The notes: generated by a model not told the origin, from the sequence alone. Shown: positions 1 to 9,047, counted from the first letter of the stretch. The stretch is DNA of 64,000 bases from Candidatus Woesearchaeota archaeon (GCA_018646625.1 JABGUJ010000002.1:350843-414842), one strand, 5' to 3'. Program-made: numbers and translations.

Positions 1-660
1 CTGGTCCATGTGTTTTGGCATTTCTTGCGCAACCATATGACCATTCAAAATATTAACTAGCTCTCTTAATTCCCCAGGCAAGTTAGTATCAAAATCATGC
101 CTCATCGCCATAAGTGAAGCAGAATACAAAGCAGTAGTTTGCAAACCAAGCGTACTTCCATTGGCCGCATGTTCAGTAGCTGAATGTAATGCAGCACCTA
201 GTTCATCTTTTCTTCTTGCAGTTTGTAAATTTCTTGAAAAGTAGTTTCCCGTTGATGAGTCCCCATAGTGTATCGCAGTATCGCGAACTGAGTCTTCAAT
301 ACTACCGGCACCTATTCCTGCAACAAGTTGTGATGCAAGTTCATCTAATTCCTCAACAAGTTGTTCAACTCTTTGCAGATTATCATAACCGGGCTTGAGA
401 GTTTCTTTATGTTCTTCGTATAAAGAATCCATGCGTATGGCAAAAGGAACTAGTCTCACCGTGTCTGCACAAAAAACAAATAAGTTTGCATCTATGTTAG
501 GATGTTTTTGTTCTCCATCTTTTGCAAATCTTAGAATTCCAGATTCTGTTTGTTCTAAAGAATAGCCTTGATTGGTCATACCAGAGATGATTGGATCTAC
601 ATCAGCACCTAAAAGTTTCGTAGCGTCAAGCTGTTCTTCGAGACTTACGTTTATGATCAT
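1..660 (-). CDS. Hypothetical protein, 3' end cut by window edge
   Basis: An open frame of 220 codons runs from an ATG at 660 to the window edge without a stop, so the C-terminus is missing. The protein is mainly helical and acidic, with no signal peptide, membrane segment or cysteine motif that I recognise; a central stretch rich in Glu, Leu and Gln may form a coiled coil. It is transcribed divergently from the thioredoxin-fold gene at 801, and the 140-bp gap has A/T-rich promoter-like DNA. I do not recognise the family. Overlapping open frames on the other strand look like shadows. Confidence 0.7.
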   Translation of the reverse strand, partial: MIINVSLEEQLDATKLLGADVDPIISGMTNQGYSLEQTESGILRFAKDGEQKHPNIDANLFVFCADTVRLVPFAIRMDSLYEEHKETLKPGYDNLQRVEQLVEELDELASQLVAGIGAGSIEDSVRDTAIHYGDSSTGNYFSRNLQTARRKDELGAALHSATEHAANGSTLGLQTTALYSASLMAMRHDFDTNLPGELRELVNILNGHMVAQEMPKHMDQ

Positions 661-769
661 TCTCAACTAAGTAGTAGTTAAGAAGAGGTAATATATTTAA
701 CCTATAAAATATATAGATATTATATATACTGGCGATAACGTTGTTATTTGAGTTGGAGTTATCAAAAAG

Positions 770-776
770 TTTATAA
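770..776 (+). promoter_or_regulatory. TATA box of the thioredoxin-fold/CcdA operon
   Basis: TTTATAA lies 31 bp before the ATG at 801. With the usual archaeal distance from TATA box to start site, transcription would begin at or next to the start codon, so the mRNA is probably leaderless. Confidence 0.55.
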
Positions 777-800
777 GGAAAAATTCATGAGTGTTGATAG

Positions 801-1385
801 ATGGTGATTTCAGTGAAAAAAGTATTAATGATTATTCTAATTTTGTGTATGTCAACAGCAGTTTTTGCGCAGTTTAATCCTGATGAACATATTTTGCCGG
901 AAGGAGAAACTGTTGAGGTATACATATTTCATGGACAAGGCTGTCCACATTGTGCTAAAGCGCTATCTTGGTTTGAAGAAATTTCTCCAAAGTACCCTCA
1001 TGTAAATATACACGAAAAGGAAGTATATTCTAATGATGAGAACAGAGAGTTATTTGAAAAATTTTGTTATGAAGCTGGAACAAGCGTACAAGGAGTTCCA
1101 ACGATCTTTATCGAGGACAGAATGTTTGTCGGGTTTAGTAATGAAGTAAGAGATCAAATTGAATCAGAGATACAATCTTGCATTGTTGAAAAATGCGAAA
1201 TTCACGGACCAGGTGGGCAAGTTAATGATCCATTACCAAGAGATATTGATCCCGTTGATCCTAAAACTGAGACATATCATTCATTGATTGGAACTTTGTT
1301 TTTGATGCTTGTTGGTTTGACAATCGTGATATATTTTGGCCATAAATATGCTAAGAGAACATTGAGAAGAGGAAAGAAAAAATGA
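801..1385 (+). CDS. Membrane-anchored thioredoxin-fold protein (thiol-disulfide oxidoreductase)
   Basis: A 194-residue protein with an N-terminal signal or anchor helix (residues about 5-23), a thioredoxin-like domain with the redox motif CPHC (Cys48, Cys51) and the cis-proline motif GVPT (Pro100), and a C-terminal transmembrane helix (about 162-182) followed by a basic tail. The domain should lie outside the membrane and exchange disulfides with exported proteins. Its stop overlaps the start of the CcdA-like gene (ATGA), so the two are translated together; CcdA-type proteins pass reducing power across the membrane to such partners. A GTG at 813 is an alternative start. The fold is clear; whether it reduces, oxidises or isomerises is not. 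Confidence 0.85.
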   Translation: MVISVKKVLMIILILCMSTAVFAQFNPDEHILPEGETVEVYIFHGQGCPHCAKALSWFEEISPKYPHVNIHEKEVYSNDENRELFEKFCYEAGTSVQGVPTIFIEDRMFVGFSNEVRDQIESEIQSCIVEKCEIHGPGGQVNDPLPRDIDPVDPKTETYHSLIGTLFLMLVGLTIVIYFGHKYAKRTLRRGKKK

Positions 1386-2077
1386 TTGAACAGCTCACTA
1401 TTCCTGCAGTTGTTGGTGCTGCGTTAGTAGACGCAATTAATCCGTGTGCGTTCGCAGTATTAATATTATTGATGAGCACAGTGTTGGCGTCAGGGGATAG
1501 AAAGAGAGCATTATGGTGTGGTGTTACATTCATTGCAGCCATTTATGTTATGTATTTCTTAATGGGTGTCGGCATATTCACAGTTATCCAAGTATCAGGA
1601 ATTACTCATACATTTTATTGGATAGTATCTATAATTGCTTTGCTGGTTGGATTATTTAATGTTAAAGATTATATTTGGTACGGTAAAGGTTTCTTGATGG
1701 AAGTGCCTTTGAGTTGGCGCCCTACAATGAAAAAGTTATTGAAGAGTGTTGCATCTCCTGGCGGTGCAGGAGTTATTGGAGTTGTAGTTAGTTTCTTTTT
1801 ATTACCGTGCACATCAGGACCGTATATAGTTATCTTAGGTTTGTTAGCTAAAGAAGTTACAAGATCTACAGGAATACTGTATTTATTATTGTACAATCTG
1901 ATATTTGTTTTTCCAATGATTGTTATAACTTGGGTAGTATACCAAGGTTTGGCTACAACAGAAAAATTGGAAAAACTGAGACAATCAAAGTTGAGGCATT
2001 TGCATTTAATTGCAGGCGTTATAATGCTTTTACTAGGTCTGGGAATGATTGTGGCCATGCGTTTAGGCATGGTTTAA
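1382..2077 (+). CDS. CcdA/DsbD-type transmembrane thiol-disulfide transporter
   Basis: A 231-residue protein with about six hydrophobic helices. It has the two hallmark proline-cysteine motifs of the CcdA/DsbD transmembrane family: NPC around residues 20-22 and LPCTSG around 141-146, which form the redox-active pair. Members carry electrons from cytoplasmic thioredoxin to thiol proteins outside. It overlaps the thioredoxin-fold gene by four bases, which matches a donor-acceptor pair. No cytochrome c maturation gene is nearby, so general disulfide handling is the likelier job. Confidence 0.88.
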   Translation: MIEQLTIPAVVGAALVDAINPCAFAVLILLMSTVLASGDRKRALWCGVTFIAAIYVMYFLMGVGIFTVIQVSGITHTFYWIVSIIALLVGLFNVKDYIWYGKGFLMEVPLSWRPTMKKLLKSVASPGGAGVIGVVVSFFLLPCTSGPYIVILGLLAKEVTRSTGILYLLLYNLIFVFPMIVITWVVYQGLATTEKLEKLRQSKLRHLHLIAGVIMLLLGLGMIVAMRLGMV

Positions 2078-2098
2078 TTTTTATTTCTTGTAATAAGG

Positions 2099-2106
2099 TT
2101 TATAAA
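2099..2106 (+). promoter_or_regulatory. TATA box of the hydrogenase operon
   Basis: TTTATAAA lies 45 bp before the GTG start of hydC, after the stop of the CcdA-like gene, so the hydrogenase genes probably have their own promoter with a short leader. Confidence 0.5.
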
Positions 2107-2143
2107 GCGAGATATCCCTCATAGCTCTAAAAAGGGTGTTGAT

Positions 2144-2602
2144 GTGGATAAGAAACTCCAGAAGATTTTTGATAAACATAAAGAGGATAGAAATACCGTT
2201 GCAATACTGCAAGATCTTCAAAGTGAGTACGGCTATGTTCCTGAAAAAGAATGTAAAGAACTATCTTTAGCGTTGGATATTTCTATGGTTGATATGTTTG
2301 GAGTTGCTACATTTTATTCTCAGTTTAAATTGGAAAAAGAAGGAAAGTACGTGATTAGTTTGTGCAGAGGCACCGCATGTCATGTTAACAAATCAGAATC
2401 TATAATGAAAGCGCTTGAAACATTTTTAGGTGTGCAGGAGTGTGGCACTACGTCCGATGGATTGTTTACTTTAGTTCCCGTGAATTGTATTGGTGCGTGT
2501 GCAAGGGCACCTGCGATGATGATTAACGGCACAGTTTATGGAAGCCTTACTGATGAAAAGGCAATTGAGATTGTTAAGAAAATAAAAGAGGGAGATAAGT
2601 GA
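2144..2602 (+). CDS. hydC: HydC/NuoE-like [2Fe-2S] subunit of trimeric [FeFe] hydrogenase
   Basis: A 152-residue NuoE-family protein: an N-terminal helical bundle, then a thioredoxin-like domain with the [2Fe-2S] cysteine pattern (CRGTAC near residue 84, then CIGAC near 127). In HydABC hydrogenases this subunit helps NADH oxidation and electron transfer to HydB. Start is GTG at 2144, preceded by a GGTG ribosome site; its stop overlaps the GTG of hydB, so the subunits are translationally coupled. The link to hydA two genes later separates it from a complex I NuoE. Confidence 0.9.
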   Translation: MDKKLQKIFDKHKEDRNTVAILQDLQSEYGYVPEKECKELSLALDISMVDMFGVATFYSQFKLEKEGKYVISLCRGTACHVNKSESIMKALETFLGVQECGTTSDGLFTLVPVNCIGACARAPAMMINGTVYGSLTDEKAIEIVKKIKEGDK

Positions 2603-4419
2603 AAACTTGTTTGTTTTGTGGTAAGGAACTAGAAGTTGGTAAAGTTCACCACGAAAGTAGTGAGTGTAAAGATAAAATTTCCGAAGTTAATAATTATTTA
2701 GAGAAAGATGATAGAATCACTGTAGGAGTTGCAACATGTGGTTTGGCTGCGGGAGCAAAGAAAAGTTTAGATGTGTTGAGAAGTTCTAAGTTGAGTATGC
2801 CTGTTGACGAAGTTGGTTGTTCAGGCATGTGTTTTAATGAACCTATTGTTAGTGTTAGAATAGCGGGAAAGACGTTTATTTACGGAGAAGCTACAGAAGA
2901 TAAGATAAGAAATATAATTAAAACGATAAAAGATGGAACAAGGCATGATGATTGTTTCATAGGTGAAAAGTTAGAAGATATTGAGTTCTTTAAGAAACAG
3001 AAAAGAGTGTTGATGAGTAATTGTGGACTAGTTAGTCCTTTAGTTGTTGAACATTACATTGCTCGTGAAGGGTATAAAGGGTTGATGCATGCTGTTGAAT
3101 TAGATTCGGGTGAGATAATTGCAGAGATTAAAAAATCTGGTTTAAGAGGAAGAGGCGGAGCAGGTTTTCCCACTCATATGAAATGGGATATATTTTCTAA
3201 ATCAAGCGGAGAAAAATATTTAGTGGTTAATGGTGACGAAGGAGATCCTGGCGCGTTCATGAATCGAACTTTGATTGAATCCGATCCGTTTAGAATATTG
3301 GAAGGCTTTACAATTGCATCTCGAGCAACTGGAGCAAAGAAAGGCATAATCTATACTAGAGCAGAATATCCCCTAGCGGTTGAAACATTAGAAAAAGCAA
3401 TTAGTATCTGTGAAGAAAATAATTTGTTAGGTAAAGATATTCTAGGAATAAAAGGTTTTGATTTTGATGTTGAAGTTAAAACAGGCGCTGGTGCATTTGT
3501 TTGCGGCGAGGAAACTTCTTTAATGAAATCTGTGGAAGGTAAAAGAGGACATCCAATGCCTCGTCCACCGTATCCTGCTCAAAAAGGAATATTAGGGCAT
3601 CCAACAAATATTAATAATGTTGAGACGTATGCGCATGTTGCTAACGTGCTACGTTATGGATCATCTTTTTATGAGAAAATAGGTGTTGAGAAAAATCACG
3701 GGACAAAAGCAATATGTTTAGCAGGAAAGGTTCTTAGAGCGGGTGTTGCAGAAGTTCCTCTAGGAATCACCTTAAGAGAAGTTGTTTATGATATTGGTGG
3801 TGGGTTGAAGAACGGTAAAAAATTCAAAGCAGTTCAATTGGGAGGTCCAAGTGGTGGATGTATTCCTGAGCAATTTTTAGATACTACATTGGACTTTGAT
3901 AGTGTTCCCAAGTTAGGAGCAATAATGGGTAGCGGCGGAGTTATTGTATTAGATGAAGACGATTCCATGGTTGATGTTGCGCGGTTTTTTCTTACGTTTA
4001 CTACAAGTGAAAGTTGCGGTAAGTGCGTACCATGCAGAGAAGGTACAAAAAGAATGTTAGAAATTGTTGACAGGGTTTCTAAAGGAATGGGTCAACATCA
4101 TGAGATTGAATTATTGAAGAGATTAGCAAAAGTCGTACAAGATTCTTCGTTGTGCGGTTTGGGAAAGAGTGCGCCAAATCCTGTGCTAACTACGCTAAAG
4201 TATTTTGGTAAAGAATATGAAGAAGCGCTAGGTCAAAAGAAACCTAATACGTTTATGATAACTGATAGATGTATCGGATGTGGATTGTGTAAAAGGAATT
4301 GCCCCGTGAAAGCAATATCAGGCACTCCAAAAGCTAAACATCATATTGATCAAGAAACTTGTGTGCATTGTGGTAAGTGTCATAAAGTTTGTCCAGTAAA
4401 TGCCATAGATATTTTGTAA
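2599..4419 (+). CDS. hydB: HydB/NuoF-like NADH-binding flavoprotein subunit
   Basis: A 606-residue NuoF-like protein with HydB-type extensions. In order: a small CxxC...H...C element at the N-terminus, a thioredoxin-like [2Fe-2S] domain (about residues 40-115), the FMN/NADH core with GRGGAGFP and GDEGDPGAF motifs, the SCGKCVPC iron-sulfur motif, and a C-terminal pair of [4Fe-4S] clusters (CIGCGLCKRNC and CVHCGKCHKVC). In trimeric hydrogenases it oxidises NADH on FMN and passes electrons on, possibly with ferredoxin bifurcation. The start is GTG overlapping hydC's stop; hydA begins 2 bp after its end. No genes for other complex I subunits are present. Confidence 0.92.
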   Translation: MKTCLFCGKELEVGKVHHESSECKDKISEVNNYLEKDDRITVGVATCGLAAGAKKSLDVLRSSKLSMPVDEVGCSGMCFNEPIVSVRIAGKTFIYGEATEDKIRNIIKTIKDGTRHDDCFIGEKLEDIEFFKKQKRVLMSNCGLVSPLVVEHYIAREGYKGLMHAVELDSGEIIAEIKKSGLRGRGGAGFPTHMKWDIFSKSSGEKYLVVNGDEGDPGAFMNRTLIESDPFRILEGFTIASRATGAKKGIIYTRAEYPLAVETLEKAISICEENNLLGKDILGIKGFDFDVEVKTGAGAFVCGEETSLMKSVEGKRGHPMPRPPYPAQKGILGHPTNINNVETYAHVANVLRYGSSFYEKIGVEKNHGTKAICLAGKVLRAGVAEVPLGITLREVVYDIGGGLKNGKKFKAVQLGGPSGGCIPEQFLDTTLDFDSVPKLGAIMGSGGVIVLDEDDSMVDVARFFLTFTTSESCGKCVPCREGTKRMLEIVDRVSKGMGQHHEIELLKRLAKVVQDSSLCGLGKSAPNPVLTTLKYFGKEYEEALGQKKPNTFMITDRCIGCGLCKRNCPVKAISGTPKAKHHIDQETCVHCGKCHKVCPVNAIDIL

Positions 4420-4420
4420 A

Positions 4421-6184
4421 ATGTTTAAGAAAAAAAGATGCAAAGTAAAGTTCAGGAAAGAAAAACCTACTGTTAAGTTGGTGATTAATGGAATGGAGAT
4501 CTTGGCTTATCAAGATGAAACAATATTTCAGGCAGCTGAGAGAAATTGTATAAATATACCTCACTTTTGTTATCATCCTAGATTGAAGGTTGTTGGCGCA
4601 TGTAGAATGTGCGTTGTTGAAGTTGAAGGCAGAAGAAATCTTGAAGCGTCATGTTCTACACCAGTTAAAGAAGGGCAGGTTGTGTATACTCATTCTGAAA
4701 GGGTTATTGAAGCTCGACGTACAATATTAGAACTTTTGTTGGCTAATCACGATTTGAATTGTCCGACATGTAAGAAAAATTTGAATTGTAAACTACAAGA
4801 ATATTCTACGGACTTGATGATAGATGAAATATCATATGTTGGAGAAATGAGACATAACCCAAAAGACCATTCTTCCGTGTCAATTCAAAGAGATCCCGAT
4901 AAATGTATTTTATGTGGTAGATGTGTTAGAGTTTGCGGAGATGTTCAGACTGTGCATGCAATTGGCCAAGTTAACAGAGGATTTTATATGAATGTTGAAC
5001 CACCATTCAAGCACGAGTTATCGGAGTCTAGTTGTATTAATTGTGGACAGTGTGTTGTGAATTGTCCTGTTGGTGCACTGACAGAACATTCCAGTATTCA
5101 TGAATTTATTAAAGAATTAGTTGATAAGTCTAAGACAAAAAAACATTTTGTTGTTCAGGTTGCACCATCTATTAGAGCAACATTAGGAGAATTGTTCGGT
5201 ATGCCCGCAGGCACTCCCGTTACAGGTAAATTAGTTACCGCTTTACGAGAAGTTGGATTCGATATGGTCTTTGATACTGACTTGGCAGCAGACATTACAA
5301 TTGTTGAAGAAGCAACTGAATTTGTTAAAAGATTAAAGAATAATGACAATCTTCCAATGATTACTACCTGTTGTCCTGCATGGATAAAGTTCGGAGAACA
5401 ATTCTTTATAGACGAACTAGAGCATATGTCTAGTTGTAGATCTCCACAGGCAATATTAGCATCATTAGTGCGAACATACTATGCAGAAAAGAAAGGAGTA
5501 GATGCGGATGATATTGTGTTGGTAGATATTATGCCTTGCACTGCGAAGAAGTATGAGATTCAGCGTCCCGAGTTTGCAGGTGATGTTGATTATGTTCTTA
5601 CAACTGTTGAATTGGCTAAGTTGATTAAGCAATTCAATATTGATTTTGAAGATCTTCCTGATAGTGAGTTTGATAATCCATTAGGAATTTCTAGTGGAGC
5701 TGGCGCAATATTCGGAAGAAGCGGCGGAGTTATGGAAGCTGCGCTTCGTACAGCGGCAGATTTTTTAACTGGAAAAGATCTTAAGAAAGTTGAGTATGAA
5801 AAAGTTAGGGGACTAGAGACATTAAAAGAAGCAGAGATTAATATTGCAGGTCACAAAATAAAAGTTGCAGCAGTACAAACATTAGGCGAAGCTCGTAAAA
5901 TCATGGATGATATAAGAGCAGGAAAATCACCATATCACTTTATTGAAATAATGGCCTGTTATGGCGGATGTATCGGTGGCGGAGGACAACCACCGTTAAA
6001 AGATGATGATGTATTAGTGGAAAGAGCAGGTGCTTTGAATAAGCAAGATGTGAAGATGAAGTATAGGAAATCTCATAAAAATCCCGCAGTGCTTGAGATA
6101 TACAAAGAATATGTAGGAGAGTTTGGTGGAGAGAAAGCACATAAATTGCTGCACACTAAATATTCTAAGAAGGATTATATTTGA
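4421..6184 (+). CDS. hydA: HydA, catalytic subunit of [FeFe] hydrogenase
   Basis: A 587-residue catalytic subunit that reduces protons to H2. Domains: plant-type [2Fe-2S] (Cys50, 61, 64, 78), a His-Cys3 [4Fe-4S] site (His110, Cys114, 117, 123), two [4Fe-4S] clusters (Cys162-172 and Cys205-215), then the H-cluster domain with its three signatures: TTCCPAW (315-321; usual form TSCCPxW), MPCTAKKYE (371-379) and MACYGGCIGGGGQP near the C-terminus. All H-cluster cysteines and the proton-transfer cysteine are there, so it should be active once matured. No HydE, HydF or HydG gene lies in the window. NuoG was considered and excluded by the H-cluster motifs. Confidence 0.96.
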   Translation: MFKKKRCKVKFRKEKPTVKLVINGMEILAYQDETIFQAAERNCINIPHFCYHPRLKVVGACRMCVVEVEGRRNLEASCSTPVKEGQVVYTHSERVIEARRTILELLLANHDLNCPTCKKNLNCKLQEYSTDLMIDEISYVGEMRHNPKDHSSVSIQRDPDKCILCGRCVRVCGDVQTVHAIGQVNRGFYMNVEPPFKHELSESSCINCGQCVVNCPVGALTEHSSIHEFIKELVDKSKTKKHFVVQVAPSIRATLGELFGMPAGTPVTGKLVTALREVGFDMVFDTDLAADITIVEEATEFVKRLKNNDNLPMITTCCPAWIKFGEQFFIDELEHMSSCRSPQAILASLVRTYYAEKKGVDADDIVLVDIMPCTAKKYEIQRPEFAGDVDYVLTTVELAKLIKQFNIDFEDLPDSEFDNPLGISSGAGAIFGRSGGVMEAALRTAADFLTGKDLKKVEYEKVRGLETLKEAEINIAGHKIKVAAVQTLGEARKIMDDIRAGKSPYHFIEIMACYGGCIGGGGQPPLKDDDVLVERAGALNKQDVKMKYRKSHKNPAVLEIYKEYVGEFGGEKAHKLLHTKYSKKDYI

Positions 6185-6186
6185 AA

Positions 6187-6942
6187 ATGGCAGATGATGG
6201 TGCAATGAAGATGTTTGTATACAGTTTTGTAGGCCTCGGTGTCGGAGTTTATTTGTTCTTTAAAGGATTTACTTGGTTGAGGGAGAAAAGGCTAATAGAA
6301 AACACTCCAACTTCTAAGATAAGGTCATTGGCTATGGGTAGAGTTGAGATTTTCGGTAAGGTTGTTGCAGAAGCTAAAAAGAAAATCAAATCACCATTTT
6401 CGGGCGCTGATTGTGTTTATTGTAAATGGACAATTGAAGAGTATAGGAATCAAGGTAAGAGTAGCAGATGGGTTGTAGTAAAGGAAGGTGTTGAGACAAA
6501 TCATTTTAATCTTCAAGATAACACGGGGAAGGTACTAGTAGACCCAAAAGATTCTCAACTAGACATTCCAGTTGACTTTGAAAGTAAAAAACTCACTGAG
6601 CCTATAAAGAAATATCTAGATGGCGAAGCAATAAAGTATAAGTCATGGTTAGGATTTAATAAATCACTCAGATTCAGAGAGTATTACTTAGCACCCGGAG
6701 ATGAAGTGTATATTATGGGTAGCGCAGGGGATAATCCTTTTGTTGAAGATGGAAGTGCACAGAATAATGTTGACGATATTATGATTCAGAAAGGTAAAAG
6801 TGACTTTTATTATATTTCAGATAAACCAGAAACGGCTGTGCTGAAGAAATTCAAGTGGAAAGTACTTGGTGGTTTCTTGGGCGGTGGCGCATTGATAGTG
6901 GTTTGTTTGTTTTACATATTTTTTTTCATAGGAATACTATAA
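6187..6942 (+). CDS. GIDE-domain membrane protein (MULAN/E3-like without RING)
   Basis: About 251 residues with one transmembrane helix at each end and a soluble middle domain resembling the GIDE domain of eukaryotic mitochondrial ligase MULAN; prokaryotic members lack a RING finger and often sit beside LemA, as here. I chose ATG 6187 over a TTG at 6181 that overlaps hydA's stop. The lemA start is 14 bp downstream. The role is unknown, perhaps organising a membrane protein complex. Proximity to the hydrogenase suggests cotranscription but not necessarily a shared role. Confidence 0.75.
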   Translation: MADDGAMKMFVYSFVGLGVGVYLFFKGFTWLREKRLIENTPTSKIRSLAMGRVEIFGKVVAEAKKKIKSPFSGADCVYCKWTIEEYRNQGKSSRWVVVKEGVETNHFNLQDNTGKVLVDPKDSQLDIPVDFESKKLTEPIKKYLDGEAIKYKSWLGFNKSLRFREYYLAPGDEVYIMGSAGDNPFVEDGSAQNNVDDIMIQKGKSDFYYISDKPETAVLKKFKWKVLGGFLGGGALIVVCLFYIFFFIGIL

Positions 6943-6955
6943 GGAGGAAAAGAAA

Positions 6956-7525
6956 ATGGCAATAGGATTAGGAATAATTATTGCGGTCGTTGTTGTACTT
7001 GTTGCGTTGGTTTTTATCGGTTACTTTGTAGGTATATACAACGCGTTTGTTAGATTAAGAAATGATATTAAAAAATCATGGTCTAACATTAATGTTTTGT
7101 TAAAACAAAGACATGACGAATTACCAAAGTTAATCGCTTCTGTAAAAGGTTACATGAAGCACGAAAAGTCAACTTTAGCCGAATTAACTAAAGCGAGAAC
7201 TGCTTTTATGAGTGCCAAAACCATGGATGCGAAAGCTGCAGCAGACAATCAGATAACCTCTGCTTTGAAGACTATATTTGCGGTTGCAGAAAACTATCCA
7301 AATCTAAAAGCTAATGAGAATTTCTTGCAATTACAAAGCAGAATTAGCGGATTAGAGAATGAATTGGCAGATCGAAGAGAATTCTATAACGAATCTGTTA
7401 ATACTTACAACATAAAACGTGAGTCGTTCCCTGACATGATTGTTGCAGGATGGATGAAGCTTCAATCTAAAGAAATGTTTAAAGTTTCTGAAGAAGAGCA
7501 GCAAGACGTTAAAGTTGAATTTTAA
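6956..7525 (+). CDS. lemA: LemA family protein
   Basis: A 189-residue LemA protein: one N-terminal transmembrane helix (about 3-25), then a long helical domain. The stretch around residues 27-50 (YNAFVRLRNDIKKSWSNINV) is characteristic, followed by a conserved ENYPNLKANENF segment. A strong AAGGAGG ribosome site precedes the ATG. LemA proteins are widespread membrane proteins of poorly known function; the coupling to a GIDE-domain protein is a common arrangement. Two T-rich stretches follow the stop and may end transcription. Confidence 0.92.
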   Translation: MAIGLGIIIAVVVVLVALVFIGYFVGIYNAFVRLRNDIKKSWSNINVLLKQRHDELPKLIASVKGYMKHEKSTLAELTKARTAFMSAKTMDAKAAADNQITSALKTIFAVAENYPNLKANENFLQLQSRISGLENELADRREFYNESVNTYNIKRESFPDMIVAGWMKLQSKEMFKVSEEEQQDVKVEF

Positions 7526-7530
7526 TTTTT

Positions 7531-7920
7531 TTATTTTATTAATTTTAATTTTGGTTCTATGTTTTCAGGTTCAGGTAGCGCCATTAGTATTTCCAATCCG
7601 CCTTCTTTAGTTCTAATCCGATCTCTTATTTTTCTCCATGCTTTATTTACACCTGTTCCATTGGTTGTTATGTCAATTGTTTTCTCAGGCGATTGATTGA
7701 TGACTTCCGCAAGTTCTGATCCCCTATCTCTTTGTACTCTTAATTCAACAACCATGTATCTTACTTTCGCATGCCAAGAACCATAGTAATTGCCCATCGT
7801 TTCTCTGTAAAACTCAGGCTCAGTAGAAAGAACATGCACGCGTCTAGCGATGTAGGTGGTGGAACGACTTGGCCCCTCACCATCTACTTGAGTCTCGTAG
7901 AGAGGGTTTGATGTCATCTC
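7531..7920 (-). CDS. Hypothetical protein
   Basis: A protein of about 129 residues, convergent with lemA. I prefer ATG 7920 because a TATA-like ACTATATA lies about 30 bp upstream; a GTG at 7977 would add 19 residues. No signal peptide or membrane segment. A repeating pattern of basic and acidic strands suggests an alpha/beta fold, but I do not recognise the family. Confidence 0.6.
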   Translation of the reverse strand, partial: EMTSNPLYETQVDGEGPSRSTTYIARRVHVLSTEPEFYRETMGNYYGSWHAKVRYMVVELRVQRDRGSELAEVINQSPEKTIDITTNGTGVNKAWRKIRDRIRTKEGGLEILMALPEPENIEPKLKLIK

Positions 7921-8015
7921 AGTAAGTAATATGTTTTGAGAGTATATAGTTTTTTCTGCGAGAATAGTAATTCGCACCCATCAGGGCGTTATTCTTGCGA
8001 ATTCAAACAAGAAAA

Positions 8016-8033
8016 CTTCAATCTGAATTGAAG
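8016..8033. repeat. Short inverted repeat in divergent intergenic region
   Basis: CTTCAAT and ATTGAAG form a perfect 7-bp inverted repeat with a 4-base centre, just before a TTTATATAAA box at 8045 that probably serves the DUF4349 gene. It could be an operator or a chance hairpin. Confidence 0.3.
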
Positions 8034-8044
8034 TCTTAGATTGG

Positions 8045-8054
8045 TTTATATAAA
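8045..8054 (+). promoter_or_regulatory. TATA box upstream of the DUF4349 gene
   Basis: The symmetrical TTTATATAAA lies about 66 bp before the chosen ATG at 8111; the leader contains an AAAGGAGGT ribosome site. Confidence 0.5.
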
Positions 8055-8110
8055 CGCTAAGTTTATTAGGTAGTAAAATGATTAAATGTCCAAGAAAGGA
8101 GGTAAGGGAA

Positions 8111-9043
8111 ATGTCCTTTTCAAATAAAATAAAAGAATTTTATTCTAGTAAAAAAGAGTTTTTGTGGTTAGTTGTAATCGTATTAGTTTTATTTTCAGTC
8201 GCATCTAACTTCGGAGGTAGTTCATTTAAATCTGTCGGAGGCTACGCTGAAAGTAGTGAGATGATGGCTATGAACGATGCTCCTCGAATGATGAAAAGTG
8301 CATCTTTTGCATCAGAAGGGATGGCGGCAGATATGCATATGCCTCAACCAGAGTTGTATGAACAAGCGCCTGTAGAAGATGAAGAAAGAAAGATTAGAAA
8401 AACAGCAAACATGCAGTTGGAAGTTGAAAAAACTGCATACGAAAGTGCTAAAGCAGCAATTAATGTTGTAATTGATTCTAACTCTGGATTTTACACTTCA
8501 AAGAATGAGAATAAACATAACTGGTATGATTCTCATTACAAAACGTACAATATTGCATTCAAAGTTCCTAAAGATGGTTTTGAAGAAACTATTGAGAGCT
8601 TAAGAGCAATTGGCGAAGTAAAGAATCTTAATGTTGACTCATACGATATGACTACTCAGTATCAAGATATACAAGCGGACCTAGATAGTAAAGAAAAGGT
8701 TAAAGCAAGAGTGGCAGAATTGTTAGTAAAGGCAGAAGACATCAAAGATGTAATTACAATTGAAGAAAAGCTTGCTAATTTGCAAAGAGAGATTGATAAT
8801 TACAATAAAAGATTAACTAACATCGATAGACAAACAGATTATTCTACAATAAGTGTTCAAATAACTGAAAAGCACGACGTTAAAGATACATTTTATGAAA
8901 TGACTCCCGTAAAGGAACATTTAGAGAATGTAATTATTAGCTTTGATGACTTGTTTTCGTTCTTGTCTAGAACAGTAGCATTTATAATTGGAATACTTGT
9001 ACTGTTTGGATTGTACAAAGGGTACAAGAGAATTACGAGGTGA
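8111..9043 (+). CDS. DUF4349 family membrane-anchored protein
   Basis: About 310 residues with an N-terminal membrane anchor (about 14-32), a low-complexity Met/Ala-rich linker, a DUF4349 domain with a long coiled coil, and a C-terminal transmembrane helix followed by a basic end. The stretch from RKIRKTANMQLEV onward is characteristic of DUF4349. A GGAGGT ribosome site fits ATG 8111; an upstream ATG at 8078 lacks one. It is followed 4 bp later by a lipoprotein gene, so both probably act at the cell surface. Function unknown. Confidence 0.82.
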   Translation: MSFSNKIKEFYSSKKEFLWLVVIVLVLFSVASNFGGSSFKSVGGYAESSEMMAMNDAPRMMKSASFASEGMAADMHMPQPELYEQAPVEDEERKIRKTANMQLEVEKTAYESAKAAINVVIDSNSGFYTSKNENKHNWYDSHYKTYNIAFKVPKDGFEETIESLRAIGEVKNLNVDSYDMTTQYQDIQADLDSKEKVKARVAELLVKAEDIKDVITIEEKLANLQREIDNYNKRLTNIDRQTDYSTISVQITEKHDVKDTFYEMTPVKEHLENVIISFDDLFSFLSRTVAFIIGILVLFGLYKGYKRITR

Positions 9044-9047
9044 TTAG

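Noticed and set aside
189-398. Plus-strand frame within the first kilobase
   Set aside because: It lies opposite a long minus-strand gene and has a low-complexity composition.
4421-6184. Complex I subunit NuoG
   Set aside because: All three H-cluster signatures are present, so it is HydA.
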